A stretch of 64,000 bases of DNA from Ramlibacter sp. WS9 (GTDB lineage Bacteria > Pseudomonadota > Gammaproteobacteria > Burkholderiales > Burkholderiaceae_C), in contig NZ_RKMB01000022.1 in assembly GCF_003797765.1 (NCBI RefSeq), positions 36,901 through 100,900 of the forward strand. Reading direction: 5' to 3'. Position numbers and translations under genes: made by a program. Of the stretch, positions 9,401-16,860 are shown piece by piece. The notes beneath the pieces are model-generated. The model was not told the origin of the DNA. It did not search any database and was given only the letters and a program-made list of their open reading frames with translations. Position 1 is the stretch's first letter. Each line of letters opens with the position of its first letter.

Positions 9401-9982
9401 CACGCGGGTGAGGTTCTCGCGCGTGTCCGACAGGCGGTTCTCGGTCTCGCGACGGCGCTCCTTGTACTTGGACACGCCCGCCGCTTCTTCGAGGAACAGG
9501 CGCAGCTCTTCCGGCTTGGATTCGATGATTCGGCTGATCGTGCCCTGGCCGATGATGGCGTAGGCGCGCGGCCCGAGGCCGGTGCCGAGGAACACGTCCT
9601 GCACGTCACGGCGGCGTACCGGCTGGTTGTTGATGTAGTAGCTGGACGTGCCGTCGCGGGTCAGCACGCGCTTGACGGCGATCTCAGCGAACTGGGCCCA
9701 CTGGCCGCCGGCGCGATGGTCGGCGTTGTCGAACACCAGCTCGACGGAGGAGCGCGAAGCCGGCTTGCGGGTGGTGGTGCCGTTGAAGATCACGTCCTGC
9801 ATCGACTCGCCGCGCAGCTCGCTGGCGCGCGACTCGCCCAGCACCCAGCGCACGGCATCCATGATGTTGGACTTGCCGCAGCCATTGGGCCCGACGACGC
9901 CCACCAGTTGGCCCGGCAGCAGGAAGTTGGTGGGTTCGGCGAACGACTTGAACCCCGATAACTTGATCGAATTGAGACGCAC
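6467..9982 (-). CDS. smc: Chromosome segregation ATPase SMC
   Basis: 1171 residues. The N-terminal head has the Walker A motif GPNGCGKSN at 31-39; the C-terminal head has the ABC signature LLSGGEKAL and Walker B FCLLDEVDAPLDD. Between them lie two long coiled coils (about 170-500 and 665-1000) separated by a hinge around 510-660 containing the LKALQEKVKTDGKLRPW segment. SMC with ScpA/ScpB condenses and orients newly replicated DNA. It is the first gene of the smc-zipA-ligA operon. Very long open frames on the opposite strand here are an artefact of high-GC third positions. Confidence 0.97.
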   Translation of the reverse strand: MRLNSIKLSGFKSFAEPTNFLLPGQLVGVVGPNGCGKSNIMDAVRWVLGESRASELRGESMQDVIFNGTTTRKPASRSSVELVFDNADHRAGGQWAQFAEIAVKRVLTRDGTSSYYINNQPVRRRDVQDVFLGTGLGPRAYAIIGQGTISRIIESKPEELRLFLEEAAGVSKYKERRRETENRLSDTRENLTRVEDILRELNSNLDKLEKQAEVAQRYNALQSELTLKQHQQWFLKRAESEADQAKVKADAEKSVNDLESRVADLRRIESELETIRQAHYAAGDQVNQSQGQLYEASAEVGRLEAEIRFVVEGRQRVEQRLIQLKEQTAQWAARKDDATAEIESLAAQGVEAEEKAVLLAAQVEEQAQQLPELEDALRQAQAKSTEQRGSVAQVQQQIQVLAADQRNIEEQSRQLNQRREKLAADRNALAAPDEARLTNLQTQFATAQEAAETADARLHELQDQVPQLDDDRRTKQQTVNTESHKQADLSARMEALKALQEKVKTDGKLRPWLAKHGLDGLQGLWSRIHIEQGWESALEAALRERMNSLEVSRLDMVRAFGNDAPPAKLAFYSPPQAAVPENAGALPRLADLLRLNDAGQKALLADWLHGCYTAQSFEDALAMREKLAPGEVIYVKSGHAVTAHSVSFYAQDSEQAGLLARQQEIENLEKQLRAQVLIAEEARSALIRAEAAYTDASQRLVSARREAAETQDRAHELQVETLRLTQLAEQTRARSEQIAGDLAEVDALLEELQERRVTAEARFEELDMQLADSQERHAQLDERVIDAERKLTESREQQRSLERQAQEATFSQRSVEARKAELQRAIETAAQQAQSIATEEERAKEELSRLTDAAAQAGLQNALSLKLEREQALGAKRSEYDDLTAKLRASDERRLQLERELDPLRQRITEFQLKEQAARLGFEQYSQLLTDAQADLEAVAKSVEDGKVRLSGMQGDIDRLHREIASLGAVNLAALDELTTARERKQFLDAQSADLTEAMTTLEDAIKKIDAETRDLLAGTFNIVNEHFGKMFPELFGGGNAKLVMTGDEILDSGVQVMAQPPGKKNQTIHLLSGGEKALTAIALVFAIFQLNPAPFCLLDEVDAPLDDANTERYAKLVSSMSKETQFLFISHNKIAMEMAEQLIGVTMQEQGVSRIVAVDMESAVSMAESA

Positions 9983-10177
9983 TGGAAAAGCCTGTCTTGA
10001 ACGTTCGGTGGCGGGCGCTGGCGCCGCGTGGGACGCACGATGTTACCCGAGCCGCCCAGGCGTCCTGCGGTGAAAAGGCGCGTTTCCTGGGCTCGGCCCG
10101 GGCGAGGACGTAACCGGGCAGGTTAATTCTTTCGCATTCAGGGCTGCACCCCTGCAACCAGGCATGAATCCGCGAGG
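9983..10177. other. Intergenic stretch between smc and the two-component cluster
   Basis: About 195 bases with no convincing gene. It must carry the smc promoter on the minus strand, but I cannot point to a good -35/-10 pair. Short frames crossing it lack family features. Confidence 0.4.
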
Positions 10178-10199
10178 CAAAAAACTGCGCTCGCGCAGC
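10178..10199 (-). terminator. Rho-independent terminator of the two-component operon
   Basis: Read on the minus strand, immediately after the TGA of the hybrid kinase, the sequence forms CTGCG-CGAG-CGCAG (10185-10198) followed by six Ts (10179-10184). This is a compact canonical intrinsic terminator and marks the end of the three-gene operon. Confidence 0.8.
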
Positions 10200-11990
10200 T
10201 CACGGCTCCACGTGCGGCTCGAGGGGCAGCGTGAAGAACACGCTGGCGCCGGCGCCGGGGCTGCTTTCCGCCCACACGCGGCCGCCATGGCGGCGCACCA
10301 CCTGCTCGACCAAGGCCAGGCCGATGCCGCTTCCCTCGAATTCGCTGCTGGAATGCAATCGGCCGAACGGCTTGAACAAGGCCTCGGCGAACTGCATGTC
10401 GAAGCCCGCCCCGTTGTCCTTGACGGAGATCACTAGGTCGTCCGCTTCCGTGCGGCAAGCGACATGAATGACGGGGTGAGGCTCCTTGCGGGTGTACTTG
10501 ATCGCATTGCCCAACAGGTTGAGCATGACTTGCGCCAGCAAGGGTGGATCTGCGCAGCACTCTCCCAGGGCGCCCAGTTCGAGCGTCACACCGCGGCGGT
10601 CGATTTCGTCCTTGAAGCTGGCCAGGCAATCGTTCACCAGGACACCGAGATCCAGCTTGCGCGGCCGCACTTCCATGTGCGACGTGCGGGCGAAGTGCAG
10701 CAGATCATCGATGAGGCGCCTCATCACTTCCACGTTGCGGTCGATCTTGTCGAGATAGCGCTTGCCGTCGGGCGGCAGGACTGCGCCCGCCTTGTCCCGC
10801 AAGGCCTTGGCAAACCCGTCGATGCTGCCCAGCGGCGCGCGCAGGTCGTGCGACACGAGCAGTGAATAGGCTTCGAGCTGCTCGTTGACGCGCTCCAGTT
10901 GGCGCGTCCGTTGTGCCACGCGCCGGTCGAGCTCGCCGACGACCAGCAAACCGCTCCAGGCCGTCGCGAGTACCGCCGCCAAGGCGGAAATGATCCGTTC
11001 GTCGCCCGCATCGAAGGCCTCGCCCCCCATGCGGTCCGCCGCATACATCCAGCCATGGACGACGTTCCGGGACATAAGCGGACATGCCAGAAAGGTGCGC
11101 ACGGGTGGATGAGTTTCCGGCAGGCCTACAAAATCGCCCGCCTTTTCAGCCACGAGCATCCGCGGCTGCGTCGGATCCAGCACGTGGCGTGCCGCCGCAC
11201 AGTTGCCGATGACTGCTTTCAGCGCATCATGGGTTGCCTGATCGATGCCCGCGCTCGCGAATTCCTGCAATGCGCCGTCGGGCGCAAGGACCGCGACGCC
11301 GACGTAGCGCGCACCGATGACCTCCTGTGCCGCCTCGCAAAACCTCGCGACCATGGCGTCTGGGTCCCTCTCCCAGGACATCTCCATGCCCAGATTGACC
11401 AGGTTGGTCAGGCGCGATACCTCCGACTGGGCGTCGCGCGGCAGTTCGGCGGTCGACAGCGCGCGGGCCTGCACGTGCGCGATTTCAGCGGCGTCAGCCA
11501 GCAGCCGGGCCAACCGATCGTTGCGCTCCCTCACCGTGGCAAGTTGGTCGAACCTGCGCGGCCCGGCCGACCGGCCTGCGGGCCGCTGCATTTGCTCGCC
11601 CGGGTCTGCAACGGGCGTCTGCAACGGGCCCAGCGCTTCATTCACCATCGCCATGATTTCGGCGGGATCGCTCGGCTTGGGCAGCACCCAGCGCACGCGG
11701 ACCCGGTCAGCGGTCTGGCGCGCTTGCCGCGCCCGATAACTGGCTGTGTGGATGATGATCGGAATCGCAGCGGTGGCTTCGTTCCCGCGCAGCCACACAC
11801 AAAGCTGCTCACCGTCCATGTTCGGCATCAGCAGGTCCGTGATGACGAGATCCGGCCGATCGGTGGCGATTTGCTCCATCGCGGCCAGCCCGTCGCCCGC
11901 CTCCGAGACGCGGTGCTCGTAGTAGCCAAGCAGCGTCACCAGCAACTGGCGATTGAGCGGACGGTCGTCGACGACGAGGATGTGGGCCAT
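10200..11990 (-). CDS. Hybrid signalling protein: receiver-GAF-histidine kinase
   Basis: 596 residues from the ATG at 11990. An N-terminal receiver domain carries the phospho-acceptor Asp52 (DLVITDLLMPNMDG) and the acidic pair Asp8/Asp9; a helical linker and a GAF domain (about 195-340) follow; then a HisKA domain with SHDLRAPLG (His near 381) and an HATPase domain (NLLGNAIKYT, SVKDNGAGFD, GSGIGLALVEQ). Having the receiver first suggests that phosphorylation by an upstream kinase controls this kinase's own activity. No membrane segments, so cytoplasmic. It begins one base after the single-receiver gene's stop and is last in the operon. The upstream in-frame extension to 12152 overlaps that gene and is not used. 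Confidence 0.87.
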   Translation of the reverse strand: MAHILVVDDRPLNRQLLVTLLGYYEHRVSEAGDGLAAMEQIATDRPDLVITDLLMPNMDGEQLCVWLRGNEATAAIPIIIHTASYRARQARQTADRVRVRWVLPKPSDPAEIMAMVNEALGPLQTPVADPGEQMQRPAGRSAGPRRFDQLATVRERNDRLARLLADAAEIAHVQARALSTAELPRDAQSEVSRLTNLVNLGMEMSWERDPDAMVARFCEAAQEVIGARYVGVAVLAPDGALQEFASAGIDQATHDALKAVIGNCAAARHVLDPTQPRMLVAEKAGDFVGLPETHPPVRTFLACPLMSRNVVHGWMYAADRMGGEAFDAGDERIISALAAVLATAWSGLLVVGELDRRVAQRTRQLERVNEQLEAYSLLVSHDLRAPLGSIDGFAKALRDKAGAVLPPDGKRYLDKIDRNVEVMRRLIDDLLHFARTSHMEVRPRKLDLGVLVNDCLASFKDEIDRRGVTLELGALGECCADPPLLAQVMLNLLGNAIKYTRKEPHPVIHVACRTEADDLVISVKDNGAGFDMQFAEALFKPFGRLHSSSEFEGSGIGLALVEQVVRRHGGRVWAESSPGAGASVFFTLPLEPHVEP

Positions 11991-11991
11991 G

Positions 11992-12408
11992 TCAGCTTTG
12001 GGTTGGTGTTGTGGGCGCCTGACCAGCATCCGGCAGGCGCACGTCGAGGAAACCGGCCACCTGATGGGCGAAACGCTGAGGGTCCAGCGGCTTGGCCAGG
12101 TACCCGTCGAAGCCTGCCGAGAGCACCCTGTCCCGGTCGCCCACCATGGCATAGGCCGTCAGCGCGACGATGGGGACACCGGCCATTGCGACGTCGGCGC
12201 GCAACGCGCGCAGCACGCCGAACCCGTCGATCCCCGGCAACCGCAGGTCGCAAAGGACCAGGTCAGGCCGGCGTTCTCGCGCGGCTTTCACCCCGGTTTC
12301 GCCGTCACGCGCCTCGTGACAGGCGAAGCCATGGGCTTCCAGGATGTACCTCGCCAGATCCATGTTGGCGGCGTTGTCTTCGATCAGCAGGACTCGGGCG
12401 ATGGCCAT
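11992..12408 (-). CDS. Single-domain response regulator
   Basis: 138 residues, a CheY/Spo0F-like receiver with no output domain. Acidic residues Glu10/Asp11, phospho-acceptor Asp54 (LVLCDLRLPGIDG), the conserved Thr (IVALTAYAM) and Lys in YLAKPLDP are all present, so it should be phosphorylatable. It sits between two kinases with 4-base and 1-base gaps and most likely relays phosphate between the PAS kinase upstream and the receiver-bearing kinase downstream. Confidence 0.9.
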   Translation of the reverse strand: MAIARVLLIEDNAANMDLARYILEAHGFACHEARDGETGVKAARERRPDLVLCDLRLPGIDGFGVLRALRADVAMAGVPIVALTAYAMVGDRDRVLSAGFDGYLAKPLDPQRFAHQVAGFLDVRLPDAGQAPTTPTQS

Positions 12409-12412
12409 GGCC

Positions 12413-13921
12413 TCAGCTCCCGCCCAGTTTCAGCGTAAACCGGCTGCCCTGGCCCGCCACACTGTGAAAGCTGATGTCGCCTCCCACAAGGACTGCCAGT
12501 TTCTTTGACAAGTGCAGCCCCAGACCCGCGCCATCCTGCCGGCGCATGCCCGGCGCTCCCAACTGCTGGAATGATTGAAACAGCTTGGCTTGGTCTTCCG
12601 ATGCGATGCCTATGCCCGTATCCGTGACGGCGAACTCCGTGAACTCGCTCTCGGCATCCCTGCCACCGGAAATGAAGTCGACCCGAACCTCACCCGTCTG
12701 CGTGAATTTGATGGCGTTGCTCGTCAGGTTCAGCAGGATTTGTGTCAGCGCCCGGCGGTCGGTCCGCAACGAGTGAGCCGCCGGCGGGGCGGCCAGCCTG
12801 AACGACAGGCCCTTGGCCTCGGCTGCCGGCCGCAACACCGCATCGAGCTCGTCCAGGACTTCGCGGCAGTTCACGGCCTCGAGTACCAGTTCGACCTTCC
12901 CGGCCTCGATGCGCGCCAGGTCGAGCAGGTCGTTGATCAGCGAATGCAGATGGCGCGCGCTGGATTCGATTGTCTGGAGCTGGTGCTCCTGCGCGGCATT
13001 GATCGGGCCGGGCAACTTCATCAACAGCGTGCCGGTGAATCCGATGATGGCATTGAGCGGTGTGCGCAGCTCGTGAGACATGCTCGCCAGGAACCGGTCT
13101 TTCACCAGCGCGGCGTTTTCGAGCTCGAGGTTCTTGTCGCGAAGCGCCTGCTCGAATCGCTTGCGCTCGGTGACGTCCCGGATCGCGCTGGACACGAAGA
13201 GGCCCTCTTCCGTCTCCAGGGGGCTGAGGCTGATCTCCACGGGAAACTCGGAGCCATCCGCGCGCAAGCCATTGAGCTCGAGCCCCGCCCCCATCGACCG
13301 CGCGCGCGGCTGGCTGAAAAATCCGGCGCGGTGGCTGGGGTGCCGCTCCCTGAAGCGGCTTGGCACGAGGATCTCGACCGATTGGCCCAGAAGCTGTTCG
13401 CGGCGATAGCCGAACAACTTTTCAGTTTGCGAGTTCACCAGGACGATCTGCCCCTCGCCATTGACGATCACCATCGCGTCGGGCGCCGACTCGAGGAGTT
13501 CCCTGAATTTTCTTTCGGCCCGCTGGCGCCCGCTGATGTCGCGCACCGCGCTCATGACCAGCGTGCCGCCCTCTGTTTTCAGCGGGCTCAGACTGATCTC
13601 CACGGGAAACTGGATCCCGTCCTTGCGCAGTCCATGCAACTCCAGGCCTGCGCCCATGGTGCGGGTATGGGGTTGCGCGAAATAGCCATCGCGGTGCGCG
13701 AGGTGCTGGTGGCGAAAACGCTCCGGCAGCAATACCTCGATGGGCTTGCCAAGCAGCTCGTCCCGCCGGTAGCCGAAGAGGTGCTCAGCCTGCGAATTGA
13801 CGAGGACGATATGCCCGTCCGAATCGACCATGACGATGGCATCAGGTGTCGATTCAAGCAGGTCGCCCAGCTTGGCGTCGATGTCCGAGAGTCGCCGGGA
13901 GTGCACCGGAACCGCCGCCAT
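12413..13921 (-). CDS. Soluble sensor histidine kinase with two near-duplicate PAS domains
   Basis: 502 residues from the ATG at 13921; the frame stays open to 14206, but that extension overlaps the lipoprotein gene and has no domain. Two PAS domains, at about 20-140 and 141-260, are strikingly alike (shared IVLVNSQ, LFGYRR, MGAGLEL, FPVEISLSPL), indicating an internal tandem duplication. Then comes a HisKA domain with SMSHELRTPLN (His283) and an HATPase domain (NLTSNAIKF, VTDTGIGI, GAGLGLHLSKKL). No membrane segments. It is first in a three-gene phosphorelay-like operon. No ligand-binding residue (haem/FAD) can be assigned. The start lacks a good Shine-Dalgarno site. Confidence 0.87.
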   Translation of the reverse strand: MAAVPVHSRRLSDIDAKLGDLLESTPDAIVMVDSDGHIVLVNSQAEHLFGYRRDELLGKPIEVLLPERFRHQHLAHRDGYFAQPHTRTMGAGLELHGLRKDGIQFPVEISLSPLKTEGGTLVMSAVRDISGRQRAERKFRELLESAPDAMVIVNGEGQIVLVNSQTEKLFGYRREQLLGQSVEILVPSRFRERHPSHRAGFFSQPRARSMGAGLELNGLRADGSEFPVEISLSPLETEEGLFVSSAIRDVTERKRFEQALRDKNLELENAALVKDRFLASMSHELRTPLNAIIGFTGTLLMKLPGPINAAQEHQLQTIESSARHLHSLINDLLDLARIEAGKVELVLEAVNCREVLDELDAVLRPAAEAKGLSFRLAAPPAAHSLRTDRRALTQILLNLTSNAIKFTQTGEVRVDFISGGRDAESEFTEFAVTDTGIGIASEDQAKLFQSFQQLGAPGMRRQDGAGLGLHLSKKLAVLVGGDISFHSVAGQGSRFTLKLGGS

Positions 13922-14115
13922 CAAGACACGGCCCGAACGGCTGCGTTCGCGGTCACGAATGTAGAAATCAATTGCACTGGCACCCCCCTCATTCCCGTCC
14001 CGCGGAGCGACCGTATCCTGGCATTGCCCGGCCGCCAACCTCGCCTTTGGAAATGTATTCTTGCGCTTATTCTGCGCGCACTTCGCCGGAAAGGCGAGGC
14101 ATTTGCGAGAAGCCG

Positions 14116-14562
14116 TCAGCCGCCCACGTGCATGGTGAAGACGGCGCCGTTGGACAGGCGGCAACTGCCCGTGCCGAGCGCGGGCGAATTCATCGTGTAG
14201 CGGCAATTGATGTAGCTGCCGCGCGAGCCCGCGCCGTTGGCCAGGCCGTCACGGGCCGAGCCGGCCACCCGGGTCGCTTCGCCGGAGAAGCTCTCGCCGT
14301 TGATGTTGGTCGTGAAGTGGCCGCGGCCGTTGAGATCGTTGGTCACCACCGCCATCACCGTCCCGTGCACCGCCGCCATGTCGTTGGCCGGGTAGAGCCG
14401 CGCCGAAAAAGTGACGGGCGCAGGCGCGGGTGCAGGCACGTGCACCACCGTATGGGGCGTTTGGTGCTGCAGCGGGACGACGTAGCACCCGGCCAGGACG
14501 GCCGATGTGACAGCCATGCCGGCCAACGAAACAATGCGGACAAATCGCGAGGGGATGTTCAT
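14116..14562 (-). CDS. Putative outer-membrane/periplasmic lipoprotein
   Basis: 148 residues from the ATG at 14562. Signal peptide with lipobox LAGC (Cys26). The mature part is about 120 residues with a VVTNDLNGRGHFTTNINGESF segment and a C-terminal RLSNGAVFTMHVGG; an NCRY motif gives paired cysteines (NCRY, GSCRL). It looks like the short secreted lipoproteins of unknown function common in Burkholderiales. It is divergent from dapC, and its end is 195 bases from the kinase start. Confidence 0.72.
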   Translation of the reverse strand: MNIPSRFVRIVSLAGMAVTSAVLAGCYVVPLQHQTPHTVVHVPAPAPAPVTFSARLYPANDMAAVHGTVMAVVTNDLNGRGHFTTNINGESFSGEATRVAGSARDGLANGAGSRGSYINCRYTMNSPALGTGSCRLSNGAVFTMHVGG

Positions 14563-14722
14563 AACGATCCAGTGACCCAGGCAAATGCCTGTGCCGCGGA
14601 TTCTTCGCGCCGGGGCGTTCGAAGTACCACGAAGATGCCCGTGTAGCGCCAACCGGCACCCAAAGGGGCGTATGGAGCTACCGGCGCACGGCCATCCCGC
14701 CGTGCCAACGATAATCGGGCCC

Positions 14723-15922
14723 ATGAATCCCCTGCTTTCCCGCCTGCAGCCCTATCCGTTCGAGCGCCTGCGGCAACTTTTCGTGGGCGTCACGCCCAAT
14801 CCCGCGTACACGCCCATCAGCCTGGGCATCGGCGAACCCAAGCACCCGACGCCCGAATTCATCAAGCAGGCGCTGGCCGGCGCCCTGGGCGGGCTGGCCG
14901 TCTATCCGGCCACGGCCGGCGAGCCCAAACTGCGCGACACGTTTCGCCATTGGCTGCAGACCCGCTACGCGTTGATGGCCGTGGACGCCAATACGCAGAT
15001 GCTGCCCGTGAACGGCTCTCGTGAGGCCCTTTTCGCATTTGCCCAGACCGTGATCGACCCCACGAAGAAGCCCGTGGTGGTTTGCCCCAACCCGTTCTAT
15101 CAAATCTACGAAGGCGCGGCCCTCCTCGCCGGCGCTGAGCCGTACTACGCGCCGTGCGACCCGGCCCGCAACTTCGCGGTGGACTGGGACAGCGTGCCGT
15201 TGGAGGTCTGGGCCCGCACGCAGTTGCTGTTCGTCTGCTCGCCCGGCAACCCCACCGGCGCCGTGATGCCGCTGCAAGAGTGGAAGAAGCTGTTCGAGCT
15301 GTCCGACAAGCATGGCTTCGTGATCGCCTCGGACGAGTGCTACAGCGAGATCTTCTTCAGGGACGAGCCACCCCTGGGCGGCCTGCAGGCCTCGGTGAAG
15401 CTGGGGCGGCCCGACTTCAAGAACCTGGTCAGCTTCACCAGCCTGTCCAAGCGCAGCAACGTGCCCGGCATGCGCAGCGGCTTCGTGGCCGGCGACGCAG
15501 CACTGATAAAGAAATTCCTGCTGTACCGCACCTACCATGGCAGTGCCATGAGCCCGGTGATCCAGCAGGCCAGCATTGCGGCCTGGGGCGACGAGCAGCA
15601 CGTGGTGGAAAACCGCAACCTGTACCGGGAAAAGTTCGCCCAGGTGACCCCCATGCTGGCCGAGGTGATGGACGTACAGCTGCCCGACGCGGGCTTTTAT
15701 CTGTGGGCCGGCGTGGGGGGAAGCGACACGGAATTCGCCCGCGACCTCCTGGCTCAATACAATGTCACCGTGTTGCCGGGGAGTTATCTCGCCCGCGAGA
15801 GCGGTGGCAAGAACCCGGGCACCGGGCGCATCCGCATGGCCCTGGTGGCGCCCACCGCGGAATGCGTGGAAGCCGCGCAACGCATCGTCCAGTTCGTCCA
15901 GTCCAGAAAATCATCGCAATGA
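14723..15922 (+). CDS. dapC: Succinyldiaminopimelate transaminase DapC
   Basis: 399 residues from the ATG at 14723. A fold-type I PLP aminotransferase: NPFYQIYEGAALLAG, the FVCSPGNPTGAV motif, the ASDECYSE aspartate-tyrosine motif and the PLP lysine in SLSKRSNVPGMRSGF are all seen. It makes N-succinyl-LL-diaminopimelate in lysine and cell-wall synthesis. Its stop overlaps the dapD start (ATGA), fixing the pathway assignment against the closely related AspC-type enzymes. Confidence 0.94.
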   Translation: MNPLLSRLQPYPFERLRQLFVGVTPNPAYTPISLGIGEPKHPTPEFIKQALAGALGGLAVYPATAGEPKLRDTFRHWLQTRYALMAVDANTQMLPVNGSREALFAFAQTVIDPTKKPVVVCPNPFYQIYEGAALLAGAEPYYAPCDPARNFAVDWDSVPLEVWARTQLLFVCSPGNPTGAVMPLQEWKKLFELSDKHGFVIASDECYSEIFFRDEPPLGGLQASVKLGRPDFKNLVSFTSLSKRSNVPGMRSGFVAGDAALIKKFLLYRTYHGSAMSPVIQQASIAAWGDEQHVVENRNLYREKFAQVTPMLAEVMDVQLPDAGFYLWAGVGGSDTEFARDLLAQYNVTVLPGSYLARESGGKNPGTGRIRMALVAPTAECVEAAQRIVQFVQSRKSSQ

Positions 15923-16743
15923 CCCAACAGCTCCAGCAAATCATCGACAACGCGTGGGAAAACCGCGCCGGCATTTCCGTCAAGACCGTGTCCAAGGAGG
16001 TCTCCGAGGCTGTGGAGCACGTGATCGCCGAGCTGAACAACGGCCACCTGCGCGTCGCGACGCGTGAGTCGGTGGGCCAATGGACGGTGCACCAGTGGAT
16101 CAAGAAGGCCGTGCTGCTGTCTTTCCGCCTGCGTGACAACGAGATCGTCCGCGCCGGCGACCTGGGCTTCTACGACAAGGTGCCGACCAAGTTCGCGCAC
16201 CTAACGCCCGAAGAGATGGCCGCCACCGGCGTGCGCGTCGTGCCGCCGGCCGTGGCGCGCCGCGGCAGCTTCATCGCCAAGGGCGCGATCCTGATGCCCA
16301 GCTACGTGAACATCGGCGCCTACGTCGACGAAGCCACCATGGTGGACACCTGGGCCACGGTGGGCAGCTGCGCCCAGATCGGCAAGAACGTGCACCTGTC
16401 CGGCGGCGTCGGCATCGGCGGCGTGCTGGAGCCGGTGCAGGCCGGCCCGACCATCATCGAAGACAACTGCTTCATCGGCGCCCGCTCCGAAGTGGTGGAA
16501 GGCGTGATCGTCGAAGAGAACTCGGTGATCTCCATGGGCGTGTACATCGGCCAGAGCACCAAGATCTATGACCGCGCCACTGGCACCGTGACGTACGGCC
16601 GCATTCCGGCCGGTTCGGTGGTCGTCTCCGGGAATCTGCCGAGCGCGGACGGCAAGTACAGCCTGTACTGTGCGGTGATCGTCAAGCGCGTCGATGCGCA
16701 GACCCGCGCCAAGACCAGCCTGAACGACCTCTTGCGCGACTGA
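15919..16743 (+). CDS. dapD: Tetrahydrodipicolinate N-succinyltransferase DapD
   Basis: 274 residues, the family's usual length. An N-terminal helical domain is followed by a left-handed beta-helix of hexapeptide repeats (about 100-230: GAYVDEATMVDTWATVGSCA, IGKNVHLSGGVGIGGVLE). It transfers succinyl from succinyl-CoA to tetrahydrodipicolinate. The ATG at 15919 overlaps the dapC stop by 4 nt, so the longer upstream open frame is not coding. Confidence 0.97.
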   Translation: MTQQLQQIIDNAWENRAGISVKTVSKEVSEAVEHVIAELNNGHLRVATRESVGQWTVHQWIKKAVLLSFRLRDNEIVRAGDLGFYDKVPTKFAHLTPEEMAATGVRVVPPAVARRGSFIAKGAILMPSYVNIGAYVDEATMVDTWATVGSCAQIGKNVHLSGGVGIGGVLEPVQAGPTIIEDNCFIGARSEVVEGVIVEENSVISMGVYIGQSTKIYDRATGTVTYGRIPAGSVVVSGNLPSADGKYSLYCAVIVKRVDAQTRAKTSLNDLLRD

Positions 16744-16762
16744 GTTAGTGGTGTCTGGTTTT

Positions 16763-16795
16763 CAAAAAATCGACGGGCCGCCCCTAGATTTTTTG
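16763..16795 (+). terminator. Inverted repeat downstream of dapD, likely terminator
   Basis: CAAAAAATC (16763-16771) and GATTTTTTG (16787-16795) are perfect complements around a GC-rich 15-base core (GACGGGCCGCCCCTA). The A-tract/GC-core/T-tract layout fits an intrinsic terminator usable in either direction, ending the dapCD transcript. Confidence 0.6.
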
Positions 16796-16809
16796 CTGAT
16801 TGAACTCGG

Positions 16810-16846
16810 CAAGAATTTTGTGGAGCGAAGCGGAGCAAAATTCTTG
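16810..16846. repeat. Perfect 11-bp inverted repeat upstream of the PilU-like gene
   Basis: CAAGAATTTTG (16810-16820) and CAAAATTCTTG (16836-16846) are exact complements separated by 15 bases (TGGAGCGAAGCGGAG). It ends 14 bases before the ATG at 16861, in the 5' leader or promoter of the ATPase gene. It could be an operator, a leader hairpin or a dispersed palindromic element; the loop length equals that of the hairpin just upstream. Confidence 0.6.
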
Positions 16847-16860
16847 ACGAAAGTACATTT

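Noticed and set aside
6587..9961. Very long open frames (259, 448, 389 codons) on the strand opposite smc
   Set aside because: Composition is Arg/Leu/His/Gln-rich shadow coding caused by GC-rich third positions; smc has intact family motifs throughout.
11990..12152. Longer start for the receiver-GAF-kinase
   Set aside because: The extra 54 residues lie inside the preceding receiver gene and have no domain; MAHILVVDD is the natural receiver start.
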